A DNA stretch of 5,398 nucleotides from an uncultured Clostridiaceae bacterium (GTDB taxonomy: Bacteria > Bacillota > Clostridia > Lachnospirales > Lachnospiraceae). Below, in pieces: positions 1 to 5,398 of this stretch. Under the pieces are notes generated by a model. The model ran no database searches, was not told where the DNA came from, and worked only from the letters and a program-made list of their open reading frames with translations. Location: NCBI GenBank assembly GCA_958441075.1, contig CAUCBQ010000137.1, positions 1-5,398 on the forward strand, written 5' to 3'. Every line of letters begins with the position of its first letter. The stretch's first letter is position 1. Both the position numbers and the translations under genes were made by a program.

Positions 1-3000
1 GCTATGGAGTATTGTACCGGAAATACAGCCAATGGAAGGCTGATTCTTCTTGCTCTTTATTTTATACGGAAATATCCCGATAAAAAAATAGAAGGGGCCC
101 GGAGAAAACCTTTGGGAGCCAAAGGCTTTTTTGACAGGCTTGCAGGCGCTCTTGGAAAAGAAAGGGAGCTTTCCGGCGAAGATGCAGAGCGCATGAAGCA
201 CTATGAGAATATCATATGTAACTCTCTTGAGGATGCGCTCCCCTCTGCTGTTTCACAGGCAGGCAGAGGGAAGATTGACCGTGCGTTAAGAGAGGGGCCT
301 GTGACAGAGGAGATCCGTTCCCTGGCAGGTTCTCTGGCTCAGAATAATCTTACCACATGGCTTATATGCGGAACTGCTTTTATGAATATGGCCCTGTCTC
401 CCTGTCTGATGCGGGCAGTGGAGCTGTATCTGGCTTCCAATATGAACCTTTGTCTTTCGATCATGGAGCAGCTTGATTTCCGCCGGGAGCTCCGGGATCG
501 GGGAGGCTGCTTTGATGAGCTTTTCCATCTGGACGTCCGGTCATATATATCATGGGCAGCAATAAGAAAGCAGCAGACGATTCTGCGCAGCCAGCTTGTG
601 AGAAATAAAGAGCAGTATCTGGAGTGCTTAAAAGAGGTAGATCTGGAAGAGCTGGACTTTATGATGAAGGCGGTTCGGACAGAGGATATGGGGCTTTACA
701 AAGAACTTTCGGCTTCTGCCGGTACACGCAGAAGAGATGCGGTTATAAAAACGCTCACAGAGGAAAAAGGCCCGGAGACACAGGCTGTAATTGATTATCT
801 GTATGGTCGGGTTCCTCTCAGCGATCTGTATCCCTATGAGGAGCATATGGCAAAAAACAACAGCTATTTCAGGGGATACAAGCTGCGTAATCTGCTGGAT
901 GGCTTTACGTCTCAGGAGGAGGACCGGGAATTTTTAAACCGCTGTCAGGCATGTACCTTTCTTCGTCAGGAGGGGTATTTCGCATCATCAGGAAATAATC
1001 CGTTTCTGAAAGCAGATGAAGAAGCCTTTGCCGGATTTTTCAAGGATATGGAAGAGGCAGGAATGGATGAGGCTCATCTGCTAAAGACTTTTATCCTGAA
1101 TGTAAAAGCCCTGTACAGTGATTCGGATAAAGAGCGCTGTTTTACTCTGGCATCCAGAAAGGTATTTCTCTATAAGCTCAGGTCCAATCCGGAAGCTGTG
1201 CTGGAGGCATTCCGGCAGTCCGAGGCAGAAGGCCGCCGTCTGGGGCTTATGACAATGGCTCTGATGCCGGAAGAATACCGCAGCGAGATTCTTTCCTACG
1301 CAAAGGATACGGCCAAATCTGTTCGTGAGGAGCTTTTAAAGATTTTAGAGGAGAAGAAGGACTGGAGAAGTGATATACTGGCTCTTTTAAATGATAAAAA
1401 GGCAGGTCCGAGGGAAACGGCGGTATACGTCCTGTCTGTCTGGAATGATCCTTCTGACCGGACAGCTCTTAAAGAGGCCCTTGAAAAAGAAAAGAATGCC
1501 AAAGTGCGTAAGCTCCTGCTTCAGGTTCTGGGAGCAGAAGGGGAGGTAAATGAAAGTCCTTCCGGCGTTTTAAAGAGGGAGGATCTGGTAAAGAACCTTC
1601 ACAAAGGCGGGAAGAGCCGTACGTTGGCCTGGGCATTTCAGATGCCGTTTCCTGTGGTCCATTTTAGAAATGGAGAGGAGGCCCCGGAAGAGTACCTTCA
1701 GGCTGTCCTGCTATGCTATGCAGGAGCGGGAACCAGTCCGGGTGTGAACAGGGATGCGCAATTTCTGGCAGAGGAGCTTGATAAAGATGAATTTGCCCTT
1801 TATGTGAACGAGCTTTTTGAACGTTTTATGGAGCAGGGAGCGCAGGCAAAGAAAAAATGGGTTCTTTATGCAGCTTCCATCCACGGAGGCAGCCTGATGG
1901 TTCAGAAGCTGTACCGTCAGATTCAGGAATGGCCGGCAAATGCCAGAGGCACTATGGCCTGTGAGGCAGTTAATGCGCTGGCCCTGAGCCCGGTTTCAGA
2001 GGCTCTCTTAAAGGTGGACAGCATTGCGTCAAAATTCAAGTTCCGTCAGGTAAAGGCTGCCGCCGCCAAAGCGCTGGAGTTTGCTGCCAGTGAGCTTGGA
2101 ATTACCAGAGAAGAGCTTTCTGACCGTATTGTGCCGGATCTTGGCTTTGATGAACGCATGGAGCGTATATTTGATTATGGAGCAAGGTCGTTTACCGTAT
2201 CCATCACCCCGGAGCTTGAAATTCAGGTCAGGGATCAGGAGGGCAAAAAGCTTAAAAATATGCCCTCTCCGGGCAAACGGGATGATGAGGAAAAGGCAGT
2301 CCGGGCCTATGAAGAGTTTAAAGCCATGAAAAAGCAGTTAAAGACCGTGGCAGCCAGCCAGAAGCAGAGGCTGGAACTGGCTTTATCATCCGGCCGTATG
2401 TGGAAGAAAGACGACTGGGTGGAGCTGTTTACGAAAAAGCCGGTTATGCACCCCTTTGCCATTGGGCTGGTCTGGGGTATATATAAGGAAGAAACTCTGA
2501 CAGGCAGCTTCCGGTATATGGAGGACGGCTCTTTTAATACTGTAGATGAGGAGGAGTTTGAACTGCCTGATAATGCACAGATTGGCCTGGTTCATCCGAT
2601 TGAGCTTACTGGAGAAGAACGGGATGCCTGGAAGGAACAGCTTGAGGACTATGAGATCACCCAGCCTGTGGAGCAGCTGAACCGTTCCCTGTATTTCATT
2701 TCAGAGGAAGAAAGGGGAACGAAGGCACTGGAGCGTTTTGAAGGCGTAATTCTCAATGATCTGTCCCTTATTGGAAAAATGCAGTCCCTTGGCTGGTATA
2801 CAGGTTCTGTTCAGGATGCAGGCTGTTTTTACACCTTTTACCGGGAAGATGGGGGGATTGGGGTTGAGCTTCATTTTTCAGGAACCTATATCGGAGGCCA
2901 GAATGAAGAGGTCACGGTGGAGGATGTCCGCTTCTATCCTGCGGGAACCGTGGAGAGGGGAAGCTATGTTTATGATGAGGCGGATGATAAAAAGGCTCTG

Positions 3001-3084
3001 ACTCTGGATCAGATCCCTCCCAGGTATTTCAGCGAAATTATTTTACAGCTTTCAAAGGCTTTAGCATCACAAAAGGAGCAATGA
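1..3084 (+). CDS. DUF4132 domain-containing protein with HEAT-like repeats (5' end outside window)
   Basis: The frame is open to the left edge. The ATG at 4-6 has no visible ribosome binding site, so it is probably an internal Met and the true start lies upstream; at least 1,026 residues are present. Residues are counted from that Met. The N-terminal two thirds is helical, charged and soluble, with no signal peptide or membrane segment. HEAT-like helical repeats are visible at about 422-512 (pattern PRETAVYVLSVW...VRKLLLQVLG) and about 649-695. The C-terminal part matches DUF4132 (E. coli YehI/MolR type). A conserved lead-in lies at 700-760 (PDLGF, then DYG.R.F). The core is about 770-925, with LELALSSGRMW, HPFAIGLVWG and then IGLVHPIEL (860-868) followed by DYEITQPVEQL. 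The family has no established biochemical activity; HEAT repeats suggest a protein-binding scaffold, which is inference. The stop codon TGA is at 3082-3084. No clear terminator follows, so some readthrough into the vanW gene is possible. Confidence 0.86.
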   Translation, partial: AMEYCTGNTANGRLILLALYFIRKYPDKKIEGARRKPLGAKGFFDRLAGALGKERELSGEDAERMKHYENIICNSLEDALPSAVSQAGRGKIDRALREGPVTEEIRSLAGSLAQNNLTTWLICGTAFMNMALSPCLMRAVELYLASNMNLCLSIMEQLDFRRELRDRGGCFDELFHLDVRSYISWAAIRKQQTILRSQLVRNKEQYLECLKEVDLEELDFMMKAVRTEDMGLYKELSASAGTRRRDAVIKTLTEEKGPETQAVIDYLYGRVPLSDLYPYEEHMAKNNSYFRGYKLRNLLDGFTSQEEDREFLNRCQACTFLRQEGYFASSGNNPFLKADEEAFAGFFKDMEEAGMDEAHLLKTFILNVKALYSDSDKERCFTLASRKVFLYKLRSNPEAVLEAFRQSEAEGRRLGLMTMALMPEEYRSEILSYAKDTAKSVREELLKILEEKKDWRSDILALLNDKKAGPRETAVYVLSVWNDPSDRTALKEALEKEKNAKVRKLLLQVLGAEGEVNESPSGVLKREDLVKNLHKGGKSRTLAWAFQMPFPVVHFRNGEEAPEEYLQAVLLCYAGAGTSPGVNRDAQFLAEELDKDEFALYVNELFERFMEQGAQAKKKWVLYAASIHGGSLMVQKLYRQIQEWPANARGTMACEAVNALALSPVSEALLKVDSIASKFKFRQVKAAAAKALEFAASELGITREELSDRIVPDLGFDERMERIFDYGARSFTVSITPELEIQVRDQEGKKLKNMPSPGKRDDEEKAVRAYEEFKAMKKQLKTVAASQKQRLELALSSGRMWKKDDWVELFTKKPVMHPFAIGLVWGIYKEETLTGSFRYMEDGSFNTVDEEEFELPDNAQIGLVHPIELTGEERDAWKEQLEDYEITQPVEQLNRSLYFISEEERGTKALERFEGVILNDLSLIGKMQSLGWYTGSVQDAGCFYTFYREDGGIGVELHFSGTYIGGQNEEVTVEDVRFYPAGTVERGSYVYDEADDKKALTLDQIPPRYFSEIILQLSKALASQKEQ

Positions 3085-3093
3085 AATACTTTG

Positions 3094-3123
3094 GTAACAG
3101 TTTCATAATATTTCATTTATAAT
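3094..3123 (+). promoter_or_regulatory. Candidate upstream promoter (P1) of the vanW-family gene
   Basis: A perfect TATAAT -10 box (3118-3123) lies 18 bp downstream of GTAACA (3094-3099), which matches 4 of 6 bases of the TTGACA -35 consensus. Transcription would start near 3130 and give a leader of about 125 nt before the ATG at 3256. The spacer holds TTTCAT twice (3101-3106 and 3111-3116). Box strength and spacing are seen in the sequence; activity is inferred. Confidence 0.5.
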
Positions 3124-3141
3124 AAGTAACAGGAAATTCAT

Positions 3142-3175
3142 AAACACAAAAAAACGAAAGAAAAAAATATAAAAA
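3142..3175. other. A-tract-rich segment upstream of promoter P2
   Basis: Three A runs (3148-3154, 3161-3167 and 3171-3175) are centred roughly 9 to 13 bp apart, close to helical phase. They sit just upstream of the P2 -10 region. Such tracts can bend DNA or act like an UP element for RNA polymerase. If P1 is used, the same stretch becomes an unstructured A-rich mRNA leader. The composition is direct observation; the role is inference. Confidence 0.35.
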
Positions 3176-3199
3176 GGCGGTTCCATTTTAAATAAAGTA

Positions 3200-3208
3200 T
3201 GCTATACT
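3200..3208 (+). promoter_or_regulatory. Candidate extended -10 promoter (P2) of the vanW-family gene
   Basis: TGC followed by TATACT (3203-3208) forms an extended -10 element, TGnTATAmT. No good -35 is present (TTCCAT at 3181-3186 is weak), which is tolerable for extended -10 promoters. The start would be near 3214, giving a leader of about 40 nt. The -10 lies in a small dyad, AGTAT-3 nt-ATACT (3196-3208). Confidence 0.5.
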
Positions 3209-3241
3209 ACAAGCTGTAATTAACACAAAAGTATTTTGAAC

Positions 3242-3247
3242 AAGGTG
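3242..3247 (+). promoter_or_regulatory. Ribosome binding site that decides the vanW-family start
   Basis: AAGGTG (3242-3247) matches the GAGGTG part of the anti-anti-Shine-Dalgarno sequence at 5 of 6 bases and sits 8 nt before the ATG at 3256. The in-frame GTG at 3247 overlaps this site and has no usable Shine-Dalgarno of its own. The ATG is therefore the better start, giving 605 rather than 608 residues. Confidence 0.65.
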
Positions 3248-3255
3248 TGAGAAAA

Positions 3256-5073
3256 ATGAATCAGTTAGAAAACAACAGCAGGAACCGCAGCGCTTCGGCA
3301 GGAAGAAGCAGGGCAAAGGGTGCAGACAGAGGCCACAGCGCTTCCGGAAGAGCTTCATCCAGAGGCGCCTCTTCCAGAAGTGCGGGACATGGCAGTTCAC
3401 GCAGCAGTTCCTCTTACCGTTCCGGTCAGGCCGGCAGGATGAACGCCATGCAGAATGCAAGGCGGAACAGCCGCCGCCACAGAAGAAAGGGGCCGGATTA
3501 TAAATGGATTGCCATTGGAGGAGTGATCCTGATTGTAGTGATTACCTGTATTGCTATGGCCCTTAAAGGTAAGAACTCCGATGAAACCGGGGCGCAGCCG
3601 ACAACAGAGGCAGTAACAGAAGCCGAGATGAAAAAAGAAGTGTCTGTAGACGGCATTTCTATTACAGGACTTTCAAAATCCCAGGCAAAAGAGGTGCTTT
3701 TAAAGGAATTTCCATGGGGCATGACAGTTTCCCATGACTCCGACGTCTATGAGGTAAATGACCTGATGGCAGGAAAGATTGATTCTCTTCTGGATGAGAT
3801 TTACGCAGGAGAGCCGCAGGAAAGCTATACGCTGGATACAAAGGGACTGGAGGAGCAGATTAAAGCCGAGGCAGCAGCATGTGCGGCAAAGTGGGATAAA
3901 AAGGCGAAAAATGGCTCCATCGACAGCTTTAATGCCGAAACAGGAAAGTTTGTTTTCGCAGGAGAGGAAAACGGCTTTGTCATTGATCAGGAAAAACTGA
4001 TTAATGATATTACGCTGGCTCTTGCCGCTAAGGAGTTTGACGCCAAAATCAAAGCCTCAGGTAGTACGGTAGCTCCTGAAATTACGGCAGCCAGCGCAAA
4101 GGAACAGTATAAGACCATCGCCTCCTTTACTACCAATACAACTGCCAATAAAAACAGAAATACCAATGTACGTCTGGCAGCAGAGGCCATCAACGGTACA
4201 GTCATCAAGCCAGGCCATGAGTTTTCCTTTAATGGAACCGTAGGCCAGCGTACAGAAGCCAAGGGATACAAGGGTGCAGCCGCCTATAATAACGGCGAGG
4301 TGGTTCAGGAAATCGGCGGCGGCGTATGCCAGGTTTCCACCACGCTTTACAATGCGGTATTTAAGGCTGGCTTAAAGATCAGCTATCGCCGTTCCCATAC
4401 CTTTGAGCCTAACTATGTAACGCCGGGCCGGGATGCTACCGTCAGCTATGAACAGCCGGATTTTAAATTTATCAATACCTCAAGCACAGCCATCGGCCTG
4501 CGGGCAAGCTATGCCGATCAGAAGATGACGGTATCTGTATATGGTATCCCGATTCTGGAGGATGGCATCACCTGGGATCTGGAATCCAAAAAGGTAGAAG
4601 ATCTTGGGGTGCCTGAGCCGGAATATGTGGAGGACCAGACGCTGGAACCGGGAGTGGAAAAGGTTACAAGCAGGGGAAGCTCCGGCAGCCGCTGGGAAAC
4701 CTACAAGGTTGTCTATAAGGATGGCAAGGAGATTTCCAGGGAGCTGGATCATAAAACAACCTATAAGGGCCATAAGCCGGTAATCCACCGAAATACGAGC
4801 GGTGTGGTATTAAATCCGGAGGAGACAACCACGCAGGCAACTATAGTGACCCCTACAGTAGACGGAATGCCTGACGGCTATACCGGACCCTCCGAGACAG
4901 GCCAGTCTCAGCCAGGTCCGGGGATTACCCCTTCTGCTCCGTCTGAGGGATCGGCAGCAGCACCTTCGGAGCCGGCTTCTGCACCGGTAGTTCTGGCGCC
5001 TTCTGAGACAGAACCCTCCGGTTCCCAGAGCGGGCCGGGCGGGGCGGTAGTAGTGCCTGTAAAACCGGAATAG
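3256..5073 (+). CDS. VanW family protein, membrane-anchored, with G5-like domain
   Basis: This 605-residue protein (from the ATG at 3256) has a clear modular layout. Residues 1-80 are a basic Ser/Arg/Gly-rich tail. Residues 84-103 are one transmembrane helix (WIAIGGVILIVVITCIAMAL) preceded by RRHRRK, which predicts the N-terminus inside and the rest outside. A YoaR-like extracellular region starts near 129 (VSVDGISITGLS), with a peptidoglycan-binding (PG_binding_4-like) part at about 196-285. The VanW domain spans about 290-430 and holds the family hallmark EIGGGVCQVSTTLYNAV at 352-368, with Cys358. A G5-like domain (about 446-515) follows, then an 89-residue Pro/Ser/Thr-rich tail with no LPXTG signal. 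VanW was named from vanB-type resistance operons, but its activity is unknown. There are no vanR/S/H/B/X genes here, so a resistance role should not be assumed; general envelope or peptidoglycan work is more likely (inference). The gene appears to have its own promoters and ends at a strong terminator. Confidence 0.93.
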   Translation: MNQLENNSRNRSASAGRSRAKGADRGHSASGRASSRGASSRSAGHGSSRSSSSYRSGQAGRMNAMQNARRNSRRHRRKGPDYKWIAIGGVILIVVITCIAMALKGKNSDETGAQPTTEAVTEAEMKKEVSVDGISITGLSKSQAKEVLLKEFPWGMTVSHDSDVYEVNDLMAGKIDSLLDEIYAGEPQESYTLDTKGLEEQIKAEAAACAAKWDKKAKNGSIDSFNAETGKFVFAGEENGFVIDQEKLINDITLALAAKEFDAKIKASGSTVAPEITAASAKEQYKTIASFTTNTTANKNRNTNVRLAAEAINGTVIKPGHEFSFNGTVGQRTEAKGYKGAAAYNNGEVVQEIGGGVCQVSTTLYNAVFKAGLKISYRRSHTFEPNYVTPGRDATVSYEQPDFKFINTSSTAIGLRASYADQKMTVSVYGIPILEDGITWDLESKKVEDLGVPEPEYVEDQTLEPGVEKVTSRGSSGSRWETYKVVYKDGKEISRELDHKTTYKGHKPVIHRNTSGVVLNPEETTTQATIVTPTVDGMPDGYTGPSETGQSQPGPGITPSAPSEGSAAAPSEPASAPVVLAPSETEPSGSQSGPGGAVVVPVKPE

Positions 5074-5093
5074 TTATTTGAATTTTAAAATGG

Positions 5094-5141
5094 AAAAAGC
5101 AGCCGGGAAAGGTTCAGAAGAACATTTCCGGCTGCTTTTTT
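5094..5141 (+). terminator. Intrinsic terminator after the vanW-family gene
   Basis: The left arm (5094-5110) begins AAAAAGCAGCCGG and pairs with 5125-5140 (TTTCCGGCTGCTTTTT), with a single G bulge among 5105-5107. GTTC (5112-5115) and GAAC (5120-5123) extend the helix inside, closing an AGAA tetraloop, next to one G-A mismatch. Six T residues (5136-5141) follow the GC-rich stem. It begins 20 nt after the stop codon. The A-run on the left arm would give a T-tail on the other strand too, but no convergent gene is visible in the window. Confidence 0.93.
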
Positions 5142-5143
5142 AC

Positions 5144-5183
5144 TGCATAAGGCCCGCGGGAAGGGTGTATATTCATTTATGCA
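5144..5183. repeat. 7-bp inverted repeat enclosing a GC-rich palindrome
   Basis: TGCATAA (5144-5150) is matched by TTATGCA (5177-5183) across 26 nt. The intervening DNA contains the perfect palindrome CCCGCGGG (5153-5160), a GC island in an otherwise AT-rich spacer just after the terminator. No function is recognised; chance is possible for a repeat this short. Confidence 0.35.
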
Positions 5184-5190
5184 CAAATTA

Positions 5191-5218
5191 TACTGTATAC
5201 ATTGTATTTTTTACAGTA
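5191..5218. promoter_or_regulatory. Dyad TACTGTA-N14-TACAGTA, possible operator of nifJ
   Basis: Perfect 7-bp half-sites (5191-5197 and 5212-5218) are separated by 14 nt, so their centres are 21 bp apart, two helical turns. The dyad ends 15 bp before the -35 box of the nifJ promoter, a usual place for an activator. The left half overlaps a perfect palindrome TGTATACA (5194-5201). The geometry is seen directly; the regulator is unknown. Confidence 0.4.
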
Positions 5219-5233
5219 ATAGCAATTAAGCAT

Positions 5234-5262
5234 TTGCAATTTGTTAAATAATTGTTTATAAT
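5234..5262 (+). promoter_or_regulatory. Sigma-A type promoter of nifJ
   Basis: TTGCAA (5234-5239, 4 of 6 matches to TTGACA) is followed after exactly 17 bp by a perfect TATAAT (5257-5262). The start is expected near 5269, giving a leader of about 88 nt. The spacer contains TTGTTAA (5241-5247), which equals one half of the clostridial Rex operator consensus. Confidence 0.75.
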
Positions 5263-5274
5263 AATATACAGGTC

Positions 5275-5306
5275 AGTTCGTCCAGGCCTATGCAGTCAGA
5301 CGGACT
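5275..5306 (+). promoter_or_regulatory. 5'-terminal stem-loop of the nifJ leader
   Basis: AGTTCGTC (5275-5282) pairs with GACGGACT (5299-5306): 8 bp including one G-U, with a 16-nt loop. It lies only about six nt from the predicted transcription start. Stems this close to the 5' end often protect mRNA from decay. No riboswitch class is recognised. Confidence 0.45.
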
Positions 5307-5309
5307 TAC

Positions 5310-5329
5310 ATGTATACTATCATATACAT
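5310..5329 (+). promoter_or_regulatory. Second, AT-rich hairpin in the nifJ leader
   Basis: ATGTATA (5310-5316) pairs with TATACAT (5323-5329) around a 6-nt loop. It ends 14 nt before the Shine-Dalgarno site. As RNA it would be weak, so it may equally be a protein-binding dyad in DNA or chance. Confidence 0.3.
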
Positions 5330-5343
5330 ATTTCACTAATTGC

Positions 5344-5349
5344 AGGAGG
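5344..5349 (+). promoter_or_regulatory. Strong ribosome binding site of nifJ
   Basis: A consensus AGGAGG lies 8 nt before the ATG at 5358. This is near-ideal spacing and fits an abundantly made metabolic enzyme. Confidence 0.9.
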
Positions 5350-5357
5350 AAATCAAA

Positions 5358-5398
5358 ATGGCAAGAAAAATGAAAACCATGGATGGTAACCATGCAGC
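5358..5398 (+). CDS. nifJ: Pyruvate:ferredoxin (flavodoxin) oxidoreductase, N-terminal fragment
   Basis: Only 13 full codons are visible (MARKMKTMDGNHA, then GC of a likely Ala), and the gene runs off the right edge. The K-T-M-D-G-N-x-A-A pattern is the hallmark start of single-chain pyruvate:ferredoxin oxidoreductases in Clostridia. The full protein is usually about 1,170-1,200 residues. The enzyme is cytosolic and uses thiamine diphosphate and iron-sulfur clusters to oxidise pyruvate to acetyl-CoA and CO2, reducing ferredoxin; it is central to anaerobic fermentation. It has its own promoter, a structured leader and a strong ribosome binding site, so it is transcribed apart from the vanW gene. 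The identification rests on very few residues plus a convincing start context. Another 2-oxoacid:ferredoxin oxidoreductase of the same superfamily is the main alternative. Confidence 0.83.
   Translation, partial: MARKMKTMDGNHA

Noticed and set aside
2081..3001. Short + strand frames (2081-2329 and 2756-3001) overlapping the DUF4132 domain.
   Set aside because: They lie wholly within the conserved part of the large gene in another frame, and their proteins are low-quality translations.
3081..3122. A 13-codon reading frame starting in the ATGA overlap with the DUF4132 stop codon, preceded by AAAAGGAG.
   Set aside because: The Shine-Dalgarno is only 2 nt from the ATG, too close for good initiation. 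The peptide is tiny and hydrophobic, and its frame coincides with the P1 promoter boxes, which explain the sequence better.
3247..3255. GTG at 3247 as the start of the VanW-family protein.
   Set aside because: It overlaps the ribosome binding site and has no spaced Shine-Dalgarno of its own; the ATG at 3256 is 8 nt after AAGGTG.
3188..3460. A 90-codon reading frame on the - strand opposite the start of the vanW gene.
   Set aside because: It is antisense to the Ser/Arg-rich coding region, the protein is Cys/Arg-rich with no family resemblance, and the + strand gene is unmistakable.
3987..4788. Two - strand reading frames (3987-4271 and 4480-4788) inside the VanW and G5-like coding region.
   Set aside because: They are shadows of a conserved + strand domain, with no ribosome binding site or recognisable product.
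3256..5073. A vancomycin resistance determinant.
   Set aside because: Only a VanW-family domain is present. No ligase, dehydrogenase, dipeptidase or VanRS genes are visible, and such VanW/G5 proteins are common chromosomal envelope proteins in Clostridia.
5263..5357. A riboswitch or T-box in the nifJ leader.
   Set aside because: The leader is only about 90 nt, no conserved riboswitch core or T-box sequence is seen, and there is no terminator hairpin before the gene.

Overview
The window reads like a Clostridia chromosome, most likely from the Lachnospiraceae. Base composition is moderate, with AT-rich intergenic DNA and strong Shine-Dalgarno sites. The gene set also fits: a DUF4132/HEAT protein, a Clostridia-type VanW/G5 envelope protein, and the start of a pyruvate:ferredoxin oxidoreductase. 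The genus-level placement is inference from protein style only. All three genes are on the + strand.

Layout. (1) Positions 1-3084 hold the 3' part of a very large DUF4132 protein gene, open at the left edge. (2) Positions 3085-3255 are a 171-bp AT-rich gap with no convincing terminator. It carries two candidate promoters for the next gene, an A-tract region and short repeats that loosely resemble WalR-type cell-wall regulator boxes. (3) Positions 3256-5073 encode a membrane-anchored, extracellular VanW-family protein: Ser/Arg-rich cytosolic tail, one transmembrane helix, peptidoglycan-binding-like region, VanW domain, G5-like domain and Pro/Ser/Thr-rich tail. (4) Positions 5094-5141 are a strong intrinsic terminator. 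(5) Positions 5142-5357 form a regulatory region with two dyads, a good sigma-A promoter and a leader with two hairpins. (6) From 5358 the first 13 codons of nifJ (PFOR) run off the right edge.

The three genes do not look like one pathway. The DUF4132 protein is a cytosolic protein of unknown function, the VanW protein belongs to the cell envelope, and PFOR is central anaerobic metabolism. The terminator and the promoters suggest that vanW is largely its own transcription unit and that nifJ is independently regulated. I see no mobile element, CRISPR array, tRNA or rRNA. I do not see convincing evidence of a new multi-gene system. The most interesting material is the uncharacterised DUF4132 protein and the two regulatory intergenic regions.
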